Assembly (NCBI GenBank): GCA_944380635.1
Contig: CALWID010000021.1
Location: forward strand, 1 to 44,183
Direction of reading: 5' to 3'
Source of the DNA: an uncultured Eubacterium sp.
GTDB taxonomy: Bacteria > Bacillota > Clostridia > Oscillospirales > Acutalibacteraceae
DNA length: 44,183 nucleotides
Part shown: positions 32,907 to 41,145 of the stretch, piece by piece
Position numbering within the stretch: position 1 is the stretch's first letter
Layout: each line of letters starts with the position of its first letter
The notes under the pieces: model-generated
What the model was told of the DNA's origin: nothing
Database searches by the model: none
The model's input: the letters and a program-made list of their open reading frames with translations, nothing else
Program-made: the position numbers and the translations under genes

Positions 32907-33100
32907 CTTAAAAGTATAAAATTTATCTATTAAATGTTTACATTTTGTTTACAATATTCCGCTGAGGAATTAACGCAAATAAATTTAGTATTTTTCATAA
33001 TATTTTCATTTACTGATTTTTTGCATATTTGTAATATTATACATTATATTCCGAATACTTACAGCATATTTGTATATTTATACAAATATTTTTAAATTCC

Positions 33101-33129
33101 TTGACTCCACGCTGTTATATGTTTATAAT
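33101..33129 (+). promoter_or_regulatory. promoter of argG
   Basis: Forward strand: -35 TTGACT (33101-33106), 17-bp spacer, perfect -10 TATAAT (33124-33129). Confidence 0.85.
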
Positions 33130-33137
33130 GATTAACA

Positions 33138-33190
33138 GTTAGGAAACAAGGCAAGGTAACCTGCTCCTAAAACGCTGCCGAACGGCAGTT
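33138..33190 (+). promoter_or_regulatory. structured leader of argG
   Basis: At the very start of the argG transcript, TTAGGA (33139-33144) pairs with TCCTAA (33165-33170). It encloses GC(A)AGG/CCTGC with a 3-nt loop and a one-sided internal loop AACAAG. A CTGCCG-AA-CGGCAG hairpin follows at 33175-33188 and then an AT-rich tail. I do not recognise a known riboswitch; regulation of arginine synthesis by this structure is only a possibility. Confidence 0.4.
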
Positions 33191-33240
33191 ATATTATTTT
33201 ATTACATTAATATCTATTATGTTTTTCGGAGGAAAGAGAA

Positions 33241-34470
33241 ATGGCAAAGGAAATTAAAAAAGTTGTGCTTGCTTACAGCGGCGGGCTTGACACTTCAATA
33301 ATCATTCCGTGGCTTAAAGAAAATTACAACAACTGCGAAGTTATAGCCGTAAGCGGCAATGTTGGCCAGGGGACGGAATTAGACGGGCTTGAGGAAAAAG
33401 CGATAAAGACCGGCGCTTCAAAACTTTACATAGAGGATTTAACGCAGGAATTTGTTGACGACTACATTATCCCCACCGTTCAGGCAGGAGCAAAATACGA
33501 AAACGAATATTTGCTCGGCACTGCGTTTGCGCGCCCGATAATTGCAAAAAGGATAGTTGAGATAGCAAAGGCAGAGGGCGCTGACGCCATATGCCACGGC
33601 TGCACCGGAAAGGGCAACGACCAGGTAAGATTTGAACTTGCGATAAAGGCATTTGCGCCGGATATGCAGATTATAGCTCCGTGGAGGACTTGGGAATTCA
33701 AGAGCCGTGAAGAAGAGATTGAATACGCTGAAAAGCACAATATTCCGCTTAAGATAAACAGGGAAACAAACTATTCCAAAGACAAGAATCTTTGGCACCT
33801 GAGCCATGAGGGACTTGACCTTGAGGACCCGGCAAACGAGCCAAAATATGACGAGATACTTGAAATGGGAGTATCGCCGGAAAAGGCGCCTGACAAGCCG
33901 ACTTATCTTACAATTCATTTTGAAAAGGGCGTTCCGACCGCTATTGACGGCAAAGAAATGAACAGCGTTGAACTTATTGAAAAACTGAATGAACTGGGCG
34001 GCGCAAACGGCTGCGGAATTATTGACATGGTTGAAAACAGGCTTGTGGGAATGAAGAGCCGCGGCGTTTATGAGACCCCGGGCGGCGCTATTCTTTACAA
34101 AGCACATGAAACTCTGGAGCAGATTTGCCTTGACCGTGAAACTCAGCACTATAAATTCCTTATTGCCCAGAAATTTGCGGAAGTTGTTTATTACGGCCAG
34201 TGGTTTACTCCGCTGCGTGAGGCGCTTTCAGCATTTGTTGAATCCACGCAAAGAACTGTTACGGGCGATGTTAAGATTAAACTTTACAAAGGCAACATTA
34301 TAAATGTTGGAGTAAAATCGCCTTACAGCCTTTACAGTGAGGAATTTGCTACATTTGACGCTGATGAAGTATACAACCAAAACGATTCGGCGGGATTCAT
34401 TAATCTTTTCGGACTTCCGATAAAAGTTAAGGCTTTGCTTGACGAGCAGAGGAAAAATAAAAAAGACTGA
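33241..34470 (+). CDS. argG: argininosuccinate synthase
   Basis: Joins citrulline and aspartate with ATP to give argininosuccinate, the penultimate step of arginine synthesis, in the cytoplasm. The 409-residue length is standard. The PP-loop ATP site is [16 protein letters not shown] (about 8-23), and the family blocks [13 protein letters not shown] and LEDPANEP are present. CGGAGGAAAG precedes the ATG. It is followed by argH, consistent with a short arginine operon; the early genes of the pathway are elsewhere. Confidence 0.98.
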   Translation: MAKEIKKVVLAYSGGLDTSIIIPWLKENYNNCEVIAVSGNVGQGTELDGLEEKAIKTGASKLYIEDLTQEFVDDYIIPTVQAGAKYENEYLLGTAFARPIIAKRIVEIAKAEGADAICHGCTGKGNDQVRFELAIKAFAPDMQIIAPWRTWEFKSREEEIEYAEKHNIPLKINRETNYSKDKNLWHLSHEGLDLEDPANEPKYDEILEMGVSPEKAPDKPTYLTIHFEKGVPTAIDGKEMNSVELIEKLNELGGANGCGIIDMVENRLVGMKSRGVYETPGGAILYKAHETLEQICLDRETQHYKFLIAQKFAEVVYYGQWFTPLREALSAFVESTQRTVTGDVKIKLYKGNIINVGVKSPYSLYSEEFATFDADEVYNQNDSAGFINLFGLPIKVKALLDEQRKNKKD

Positions 34471-34493
34471 TTAAGATAATAACACACGGCGCG

Positions 34494-34524
34494 TTTTGCG
34501 GCAGCACAGCGCGCCTGTATTTAT
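34494..34524 (+). other. hairpin between argG and argH
   Basis: GGCGCG and CGCGCC near 34498-34523 can form a stem with a 14-16 nt loop and no U-run. It may protect or space the two messages; it is not a convincing terminator. Confidence 0.35.
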
Positions 34525-34557
34525 ATGTTTTAAGATTTTAAAGAAAGATGTGAAAAT

Positions 34558-35931
34558 ATGGCGCAACTTTGGAAGGGCAGATTCAAAAAAGAACTGGCGA
34601 AAGAAACGAACGATTTTAATTCCTCTATAAAATTTGACAAAAGAATGTTTGAAGAGGATATAAAGGGCAGTATGGCTCACGCTGAAATGCTTGGCGCCGC
34701 GGGAATAATTGCAAAAAGCGAAAGCGATAAAATCGTTGACGGACTTGACGGCATTTTAAATGACATTAAAAGCGGAAAACTTGAAATAGACGAAACCGCT
34801 GAGGACATACACACATTTGTTGAGGGCGAACTTACAAAGCGCCTGGGCGATACGGGGAAAAGGCTGCACACGGCACGCTCAAGAAATGACCAAGTTGCTC
34901 TTGACATCAGGCTGACGCTGCGCAAAGAAACAGGCATAATTGAGGAAAAAATTAAGGAACTTATAGGCGTTATATGCAGCAAAGCAGAAGAAAACAAAGA
35001 TACGATAATGCCCGGCTACACACACCTGCAAAGAGCGCAGCCGATTACATTTGCCCACCACATTATGGCATATGCGGCAATGCTTTGCCGCGACCTTGAC
35101 CGACTTAAAGATATAAAACGCAGAATGAACATCTGCCCGCTCGGCTCCGGCGCGCTTGCGGGAACCACTTACCCGCTTGACCGCGAAATGGTGGCAAAAA
35201 AACTGGGGTTTGACGGGATTACACTTAATTCGCTTGACGGAGTTTCAGACCGTGATTTCTGTATTGAACTTGCGGCGGCGCTTTCAATAGTAATGGTGCA
35301 TCTCTCAAGATTTTCGGAAGAAATAATTATGTGGTGCAGTTGGGAATTCAAATTTGTGGAACTTGACGACGCTTTTTCAACCGGTTCTTCAATTATGCCG
35401 CAAAAGAAAAATCCCGATATTGCGGAACTTGTGCGCGGCAAGAGTGGGCGTGTTTTCGGCGACCTTACGGCGCTGCTGACCGTAATGAAAGGCATTGCGC
35501 TTGCATACAACAAGGATATGCAGGAAGACAAAGAGGCAATTTTTGACGCTGTTGACACCGTTAAAATGTGCCTTACGGCAATTACGCCGATGATTGAAAC
35601 TATGACGGTGCTTAAAGACAATATGAGAAACGCCGCGGCAAAAGGATTTATAAACGCAACCGACTGCGCGGATTACCTTGTTGGAAAAGGGCTGCCGTTC
35701 AGGGACGCTTATAAGGCGACGGGCGAACTTGTGGCGCTGTGCATAGACAAAAATTTGACGCTTGAAACCCTGCCCATTGAAGAATACAAAAAGATATGCC
35801 CTCTGTTTGACGAAGAAGTTTACAAGTCGATTAATCTTGAAAAGTGCGTGGCGGACAGACTTGTGCCCGGCGGGCCGAGCAAAGAAAGCGTTGAAAAACA
35901 GATAGATGCGGCGAAAAAAGCAATTTCCTGA
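34558..35931 (+). CDS. argH: argininosuccinate lyase
   Basis: Splits argininosuccinate into arginine and fumarate. The 457-residue sequence has the fumarase/aspartase superfamily signature SSIMPQKKNPD near residues 280-290. It also has the N-terminal DEDIHTF-like block (here AEDIHTFVEGEL), HTARSRNDQVALD and the TPGYTHLQ-like PGYTHLQRAQP. Length is normal. It starts 87 nt after argG with no terminator between, so the two are probably one transcript. Confidence 0.98.
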   Translation: MAQLWKGRFKKELAKETNDFNSSIKFDKRMFEEDIKGSMAHAEMLGAAGIIAKSESDKIVDGLDGILNDIKSGKLEIDETAEDIHTFVEGELTKRLGDTGKRLHTARSRNDQVALDIRLTLRKETGIIEEKIKELIGVICSKAEENKDTIMPGYTHLQRAQPITFAHHIMAYAAMLCRDLDRLKDIKRRMNICPLGSGALAGTTYPLDREMVAKKLGFDGITLNSLDGVSDRDFCIELAAALSIVMVHLSRFSEEIIMWCSWEFKFVELDDAFSTGSSIMPQKKNPDIAELVRGKSGRVFGDLTALLTVMKGIALAYNKDMQEDKEAIFDAVDTVKMCLTAITPMIETMTVLKDNMRNAAAKGFINATDCADYLVGKGLPFRDAYKATGELVALCIDKNLTLETLPIEEYKKICPLFDEEVYKSINLEKCVADRLVPGGPSKESVEKQIDAAKKAIS

Positions 35932-35971
35932 GTTTACAAAGAAGTTATTTTGTAAAATAACTGTGAATTGA

Positions 35972-36001
35972 TTGACATATGGTAAAAGATTAGTTTATAA
36001 T
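35972..36001 (+). promoter_or_regulatory. promoter of the degV-like gene
   Basis: Forward strand: consensus -35 TTGACA (35972-35977), 18-bp spacer, perfect -10 TATAAT (35996-36001). A small AGTTATTTT/AAAATAACT hairpin lies just upstream. Confidence 0.8.
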
Positions 36002-36047
36002 GAGTTTGCATTAGTTTGCAAAATAAGGAAAGGCTTAAGAATTAATT

Positions 36048-36911
36048 ATGGCATACAAACTTGTAGTTGATTCCTGCTGCGATATTACAGACGATATGAA
36101 AGAGTGGAAAGATTTTGAAATAATTCCGCTCACACTTCAAATAGGCGATTACATTATAAAAGACGACGCTGATTTTAACCAGGATGATTTTATATCAAGA
36201 ATGACTGCAAGCAGTGAACTTGCAAAATCCGCGTGTCCCTCCCCGGAGGCGTTTGCCGACGCCTGCAAAGGGGATTATGATGAAGTTTACCTGATGACGA
36301 TAACAGATAAACTGAGCGGAAGTTACAACAGCGCCGTGCAGGGCGTTGAACTTTACCGCGAAGAACACAACGACGGAAAAAAGATACATGTTTTCAATTC
36401 TCTTGCCACATCCGGGCTTGAAACAATAATGGCGCACAAAATAAAGGAACTTGCAGACAGCGGCAAAGAATTTGAAGAGGTTGTTGCCGAGGCGGAAGAA
36501 TACTGCGTTAAAAACTGCGGGCTTTACTTTTGCCTTGAAAGCCTTGACGCTTTAAAGGGCAACGGCAGGCTTTTTAACCTTGCCGCAAATGTTATTGAGG
36601 CGCTTAGAGTTAAATTGATTTGCAGAAGGACGGATTACGGCAACATTTCCGTTGCGGGAAAGGATTTGACGCAGAAACGCGCGCTTTCCAAACTTGCTAA
36701 TCTTGTTGCCAAAGACACCGAAGGCTGCGGTCTTAAAGGAAAAGTTTGCATAATCAGCCATGTATGCTGCGAAGATAAGGCAAATTATGTTAAAGAACTT
36801 ATATCTTCTTTATGCGGCTATGATGATAAGAATATATTTGTTATTAAGGCAAGCGGGCTTAATTCGCTTTACGCTTCAAACGGCGGAATTATAGTTTCGT
36901 TCAGCAAATAA
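36048..36911 (+). CDS. DegV family fatty-acid-binding protein
   Basis: DegV proteins (FakB-like) bind a fatty acid and in some Firmicutes present it to the FakA kinase for incorporation into phospholipid. The 287-residue sequence starts YKLVVDSCCDI, has the conserved ECR-like central stretch replaced by SSELAKSACPSPEAFADA, and the family block ITDKLSGSYNSAV. It carries its own promoter and a terminator follows. No FakA gene is in the window. Ligand and partner are not shown by the sequence. Confidence 0.9.
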   Translation: MAYKLVVDSCCDITDDMKEWKDFEIIPLTLQIGDYIIKDDADFNQDDFISRMTASSELAKSACPSPEAFADACKGDYDEVYLMTITDKLSGSYNSAVQGVELYREEHNDGKKIHVFNSLATSGLETIMAHKIKELADSGKEFEEVVAEAEEYCVKNCGLYFCLESLDALKGNGRLFNLAANVIEALRVKLICRRTDYGNISVAGKDLTQKRALSKLANLVAKDTEGCGLKGKVCIISHVCCEDKANYVKELISSLCGYDDKNIFVIKASGLNSLYASNGGIIVSFSK

Positions 36912-36951
36912 CAGGTATAAAATAATAAGGCTATACAGGTCTATAAATACC

Positions 36952-36992
36952 AAAAACAGGGATTCGCCTAAACGGAGAATCCCTGCTTTTTT
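36952..36992. terminator. bidirectional terminator between degV and hydF
   Basis: CAGGGATTC (36957-36965) and GAATCCCTG (36977-36985) form a perfect 9-bp stem. T-runs lie on both outer sides (CTTTTTT forward, TTTTTGG reverse), so it serves both convergent genes. Confidence 0.9.
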
Positions 36993-37007
36993 GTTATTCG
37001 GTTTCAG

Positions 37008-38198
37008 TTAATCAATATCGGGAACAGGAGAAATACTGCGCTCAAGAATACCGTTCATATAGGCAATTGCCGTGCCGTAATTAGTAAAAGGCACGCCCTG
37101 TTCGGCGGCAAAATTCATTCTGTATTCTATCTCCGCGGGATTCAGCATACAACCTCCGCAGTGGATAACAAGTTTAAAGCCTGATAAATCCTGAGGAAAT
37201 CCGCCGCCGCTGCTCCACTGAAGAGAGAGATTTGCGCCTGTGCGCTCTTTAAGCCAGCGCGGCAGTTTAACAGTGCCTATATCATCGCACTGCCTGTGAT
37301 GAGTACAGCCCTCACTAATCAGCACCTTATCGCCGTCTTTAAGCGTATCAATAACCCTTGCGCCTTTTACGGCGGCGGCAAGAAAGCCTTTATACCTTGC
37401 CATAAGTATTGAAAACGATGTGAGCGGCACTGATTCGGGCACTATTTTTGAAACAAAGCCGAAAGCCTGAGAATCCGTAATAACAAGAGCGGGCGGATTT
37501 TTTAACACCGAAAGCGTTTTTTCAAGTTCCGTTTCCCGAGTTACCACGGCTATGGCGCCGCTGTCTATAATATCCCTTACAGCCTGCTGCTGCGGCAGTA
37601 TCAATCTGCCTTTAGGCGCGGCGGAATCAATAGGCGTTACAAGGACTACCGTATCACCTGCCGAAACCAAATCCCCAACAAGTTTTTTCTGCTTTCGGGG
37701 CGGCGAATAAAGTCTGCCGAGAGTGTTTTTCAGTTCTGTAATCCCCTGCTTTTTCAGCGCGCTGGTATAGACCGTGTTATCTGAATTCGGCGGGATTTTA
37801 TCAAGTAAATCCGATTTATTTTTAACGGTTAGATACGGGATTTTACGCTCATTAAAAAGTGAGATGAGTTCGTTTTCACAATCATTGAGTTTTCTTGAGG
37901 CGTCTGTTACAAGAACGGCGATATTGCAGGAACGCAGTATCTTTCGCGCAGAATCGACACGCCTTTCGCCGAGCGCGCCCGTATCGTCAAACCCAGGGGT
38001 ATCAATAATCATTACGGGGCCGAGGGGAAGAAGTTCCATTGCTTTTTTTACCGGGTCCGTAGTTGTGCCGCCGATTTCGCTGACAACTGAAAGATCCTGC
38101 CCGGTAACAGCATTTACAAGGCTGCTTTTACCCGCGTTGCGGCAGCCGAAAAACGCTATCCATATTCTTTCACCCGAGGGGGTGCTGTTTAGGCTCAT
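37008..38198 (-). CDS. hydF: [FeFe] hydrogenase H-cluster maturation GTPase HydF
   Basis: HydF is the scaffold on which the 2Fe subcluster is assembled and from which it is passed to HydA. This 396-residue protein has an N-terminal GTPase domain with CRNAGKSSLVNA (P-loop), GGTTTDP (G2), DTPGFDD (G3) and NKSD (G4). A C-terminal iron-sulfur domain has CTHHRQCDD and CGGCML, giving the CxH...CxxC ligand set. GGAGATG precedes the ATG. It is the last gene of the TM1266-hydE-hydG-hydF operon, 27 nt after hydG. Confidence 0.96.
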   Translation of the reverse strand: MSLNSTPSGERIWIAFFGCRNAGKSSLVNAVTGQDLSVVSEIGGTTTDPVKKAMELLPLGPVMIIDTPGFDDTGALGERRVDSARKILRSCNIAVLVTDASRKLNDCENELISLFNERKIPYLTVKNKSDLLDKIPPNSDNTVYTSALKKQGITELKNTLGRLYSPPRKQKKLVGDLVSAGDTVVLVTPIDSAAPKGRLILPQQQAVRDIIDSGAIAVVTRETELEKTLSVLKNPPALVITDSQAFGFVSKIVPESVPLTSFSILMARYKGFLAAAVKGARVIDTLKDGDKVLISEGCTHHRQCDDIGTVKLPRWLKERTGANLSLQWSSGGGFPQDLSGFKLVIHCGGCMLNPAEIEYRMNFAAEQGVPFTNYGTAIAYMNGILERSISPVPDID

Positions 38199-38225
38199 AA
38201 AATCATCTCCGTATACTATCTGCGG

Positions 38226-39647
38226 TTAAAATCTGAAGTCCCTCTCTCCGTTTTCAATCTTAACAAGGCGTTCGCGCACAATCTGCTTTACCTTTTCACT
38301 GCCGATATTTTCAATTTCCTTTTCAATAAGCGCCTCGCCCTTTTTCCTTGTATCCTCGCTTGCGTAATCCATAAGAAATTCCTTTAAAGTCATAAGCGCA
38401 TTCGGGTGGCAGCAATTCTGTATCTGCCCGGATTTACAAAGGCTCATAAAGCGGTCGCCCGTTCTACCCTCACGATAGCACGCCGTGCAGAAAGACGGAA
38501 TATACCCCGCGCCCATAAGCCAGTTTACAACCTCATCAAGAGTGCGGTTATCAGAAACATCAAACTGCTCGGTATCGTGAGGCCTTTCCTCCTCGCAATA
38601 ACCGCCCACGGAAGTTCTTGAGCCGCCGCTGATCTGGCTTACGCCGAGACGGATTATTTTTTCACGGACCGCCGGCGTTTCTCTGGTGGAGATTATCATA
38701 CCGGTATACGGCACGGCTATTCTGATACAAGCCGCTATCTTGCAGAACATTTCATCGCTTAGTGAATTATCAAAATCATTCGGGTCAATATCATCCGCCC
38801 TTTTAACACGGGGAACGCTGATTGTGTGCGGGCCGACGCCGTGAACAGCCTCAAGATGCTCGGCGTGCATAAGAAGCCCGGCAAACTCGTATCTGTACTT
38901 ATCAAGCCCGAAAAGCACACCGATGCCGACATCATCTATTCCGCCCTCCATAGCCCTGTCCATAGCCTCTGTATGGTAAGCGTAATTATGTTTCGGTCCG
39001 GTAGGATGCAGATACTCATAACTTTCCTTGTGGTAAGTTTCCTGAAAAAGAATGTATGTACCTATTCCCGCCTCTTTAAGTTTTCTGTAATTTTCAACCG
39101 TTGTGGCAGCTATATTTACATTAACGCGGCGGATTGCGCCGTTTTTGTGCTTAATGGAATAAATGGTTTTAATACAGTCAAGTATGTATTCAATAGGATT
39201 ATTTACAGGGTCCTCCCCCGCTTCAATGGCAAGGCGTTTATGCCCCATATCCTGAAGCGCAATAACCTCTTTTGCAACCTCTTCCTGAGTCAATTTCTTT
39301 CTTGCGATATGTTTATTTTTCTGATGATACGGGCAGTAAAGGCAGCCGTTTACGCAATAGTTGGAAAGATACAGCGGCGCAAACATAACAATTCTGTTGC
39401 CGTAAAAATCTTTTTTAATCTGCTCGGCAAGGTCATAAATCTCTTTTATTTTTTCCTCGTTATCGCACGCAAGGAGCACGCTTGCCTCCCTGTGGTTAAG
39501 CCCTTTTCTGAGTTTTGCCTTTTCTATAATCTTATCAACAAGTTCTATATCATCTTTATGCTCGTCTGCATATTTAAGCGTTTCCTGAATTTCGGCGTCA
39601 TTAATAAATTCCTCCGCCTTAAGTGATTTCGGGTCGTATTTTATCAT
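38226..39647 (-). CDS. hydG: [FeFe] hydrogenase maturase HydG, radical SAM tyrosine lyase
   Basis: HydG cleaves tyrosine to give CO and cyanide bound to iron for the H-cluster. The 473-residue protein has the radical SAM motif CVNGCLYCPYHQ in the N-terminal third. A C-terminal second cluster motif begins FCTACYREGRTGDRF and ends with CCHPNALMTLKEF, as needed for CO/CN release. Length is standard. It has AAAGG before the ATG and starts 33 nt after the hydE stop. Confidence 0.97.
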   Translation of the reverse strand: MIKYDPKSLKAEEFINDAEIQETLKYADEHKDDIELVDKIIEKAKLRKGLNHREASVLLACDNEEKIKEIYDLAEQIKKDFYGNRIVMFAPLYLSNYCVNGCLYCPYHQKNKHIARKKLTQEEVAKEVIALQDMGHKRLAIEAGEDPVNNPIEYILDCIKTIYSIKHKNGAIRRVNVNIAATTVENYRKLKEAGIGTYILFQETYHKESYEYLHPTGPKHNYAYHTEAMDRAMEGGIDDVGIGVLFGLDKYRYEFAGLLMHAEHLEAVHGVGPHTISVPRVKRADDIDPNDFDNSLSDEMFCKIAACIRIAVPYTGMIISTRETPAVREKIIRLGVSQISGGSRTSVGGYCEEERPHDTEQFDVSDNRTLDEVVNWLMGAGYIPSFCTACYREGRTGDRFMSLCKSGQIQNCCHPNALMTLKEFLMDYASEDTRKKGEALIEKEIENIGSEKVKQIVRERLVKIENGERDFRF

Positions 39648-39679
39648 ATTCTCATAACCTTTCGTTTTTATTTAATATT

Positions 39680-40723
39680 TTAAGGGATATAATCGCCCCT
39701 GTCTGAAACAACAGTATATCCCGCGCGGCTCATCTGCTCTTTAAGTAGGGCAATTCCCTCCGCGGATTCCGCTCCCGTACTTGCCTTATTGTTATAAAGA
39801 GCATATTTTTTCCGCTCGCCTTTCGGGGTAAGATTCGGCATAATTACATTAGCGCCGGCGTTCATACCGTTTTCGTGCCCTTTTCCGTCCACCGTTGCAA
39901 GGGCGGTTGTTGCCGGCAGCAGCACATGCGGCAAAGTAAGGCGCACAAGCGCCAGCATAAACAGCGTAAGTTCCGCCGAACCGCCGGGGAAATCACGAAA
40001 CGGTGTATCACGGTGAGGCACAAACGGGCCTATTCCAACCATTTCAGGCTGAATTTTCTTAAGAAATTCAAATTCGCCGGCAAGGTCATCCGCAGTCTGA
40101 TAAGGCGAGCCAACCATAAATCCCGCGCCTGTTTGATACCCGCAGGATTTTAAATTTTCAAGGCAGCGCACTCTGTTATTATAACTCATCTCCGGCGGGT
40201 GAAGTTTTCCGTAGTGCTCTCTGTTTGCCGTTTCGTGGCGGAGCAAATATCTGTCCGCTCCTGCGGATTTAAGGCGTTTATAACTATCATAACTCCGCTC
40301 GCCCAAAGAGAGCGTTACGGCACATTCGGGGCACTCTGCTTTTATACGGCCGATTATGCCGCAAAGCGTGTCGTCAGTATAATACGCATCTTCCCCGCCC
40401 TGCAAAACAAAGGTACGAAATCCGAGTTCATAACCTTTCTTTACGCATTGCATAATATCGTTTTCATAAAGCCTGTAACGGGCCGCATTGCTGTTTGAAC
40501 GGCGTATGCCGCAGTAATAGCAGTCATTTCTGCAATTGTTTGATATTTCTATAAGGCCTCTTATATAAACTTTTCTTCCGTATACACTGTCACGCACCTG
40601 CCGCGCGTTTTCAAAAAGATAATCGGCGCATTTATCCCTGTTTTCTATAAGAATTTTATACTCTTCCCTGCTGAGAAAAGTATCTTTTCGCAGTTTATTC
40701 GCAAGTTCCTTAAACATTTGCAT
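39680..40723 (-). CDS. hydE: [FeFe] hydrogenase maturase HydE, radical SAM
   Basis: HydE acts with HydG and HydF in making the dithiomethylamine ligand of the H-cluster. The 347-residue sequence has the radical SAM motif CRNDCYYCG and the family features RYRLYENDIMQCVKKGYELG and TFVLQGGEDAYYTDD in the expected order. The ATG at 40723 overlaps the TM1266-type gene by 14 nt; a second ATG at 40717 is also possible. There is no clear ribosome site, so translation is probably coupled. Confidence 0.96.
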   Translation of the reverse strand: MQMFKELANKLRKDTFLSREEYKILIENRDKCADYLFENARQVRDSVYGRKVYIRGLIEISNNCRNDCYYCGIRRSNSNAARYRLYENDIMQCVKKGYELGFRTFVLQGGEDAYYTDDTLCGIIGRIKAECPECAVTLSLGERSYDSYKRLKSAGADRYLLRHETANREHYGKLHPPEMSYNNRVRCLENLKSCGYQTGAGFMVGSPYQTADDLAGEFEFLKKIQPEMVGIGPFVPHRDTPFRDFPGGSAELTLFMLALVRLTLPHVLLPATTALATVDGKGHENGMNAGANVIMPNLTPKGERKKYALYNNKASTGAESAEGIALLKEQMSRAGYTVVSDRGDYIP

Positions 40724-40955
40724 ATGCCGTCTTTGCAGAAACGCCGCTGAGCCTTCCGATCTTTCCGCCGAGGGTATTAATGATGTCCTGCGGCGCGTCT
40801 ACGGCAACAGAAATTATATTAATATTCCTTTTGTGGTACGGCACGCCCATTCTGCCGATGATATAATCGCCGTATTCGGACAGTACCGCATTCAGTTCGG
40901 CAGCCGAATCCCTGTTTTCAACAATAATGCCTATAACTGCAACACGAGTTTCCGT
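40710..40955 (-). CDS. TM1266-family iron-only hydrogenase system regulator, apparent ACG start
   Basis: An 81-residue ACT-like protein found in [FeFe] hydrogenase maturation operons and thought to be regulatory. The translated sequence contains ETRVAVIGIIVENRDSAAE, YGDYIIGRMGVPYHKR and SGVSAKTAY, all hallmarks of the family. There is no ATG, GTG or TTG in frame at the 5' end. A TAG stop lies 4 codons before the start region. The codon at the family's usual Met position is ACG (40953-40955), 6 nt after AGGGGGGG, an ideal ribosome-site spacing. Either ACG is a real non-standard start, or this is an assembly or sequencing variant (the run of seven Gs is also a risk for an indel). The gene leads into hydE. 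Confidence 0.88.
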   Translation of the reverse strand, partial: TETRVAVIGIIVENRDSAAELNAVLSEYGDYIIGRMGVPYHKRNINIISVAVDAPQDIINTLGGKIGRLSGVSAKTAYANV

Positions 40956-40975
40956 AACTATCCCCCCCTAAAATG

Positions 40976-41001
40976 AAAAATCCGCGCAAAACAAGCGCGG
41001 A
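40976..41001 (-). terminator. terminator (attenuator) upstream of the TM1266-hydEGF operon
   Basis: On the reverse strand TCCGCGC (41001-40995) and GCGCGGA (40987-40981) form a 7-bp GC-rich stem followed by TTTTT. It lies between the operon promoter and the first gene, not after a gene. AAGCGCG at 41025-41019 is complementary to CGCGCTT in the 5' arm and could form an antiterminator. Confidence 0.7.
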
Positions 41002-41074
41002 AAATAGCAATTATGCTGCGCGCTTTCGGTCAGGATAACAAGTATGCTTTCCGTCAGTTTGCGGTATTGTGAAT

Positions 41075-41103
41075 ATATTAACACTTTTTTTTCGTATTTT
41101 CAA
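41075..41103 (-). promoter_or_regulatory. promoter of the hydrogenase-maturation operon
   Basis: Reverse strand: -35 TTGAAA (41098-41103), 17-bp spacer, extended -10 TGTTAATAT with TAATAT at 41075-41080. Predicted start near 41068 gives a leader of about 113 nt before the TM1266 ACG. Confidence 0.75.
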
Positions 41104-41110
41104 TAGTCTA

Positions 41111-41139
41111 TTGCTTTAAAACAAGTTAAAATGTATAAT
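41111..41139 (+). promoter_or_regulatory. promoter of the pseudouridine synthase operon
   Basis: Forward strand: -35 TTGCTT (41111-41116), 17-bp spacer, perfect -10 TATAAT (41134-41139). The predicted start (about 41146) coincides with the first ATG of the gene. Confidence 0.72.
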
Positions 41140-41145
41140 CTAAAT

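Noticed and set aside
33439-34149. 236-residue frame opposite argG
   Set aside because: Antisense shadow of a highly conserved gene; no independent support.
38826-39626. 266-residue frame on the forward strand opposite hydG
   Set aside because: It is fully inside the well-supported hydG gene, has no ribosome site and shows the odd composition of an antisense shadow.
41131-41145. Upstream start (MYNLN) for the pseudouridine synthase
   Set aside because: This ATG overlaps the spacer and -10 region of a strong promoter, so it would not be in the mRNA.
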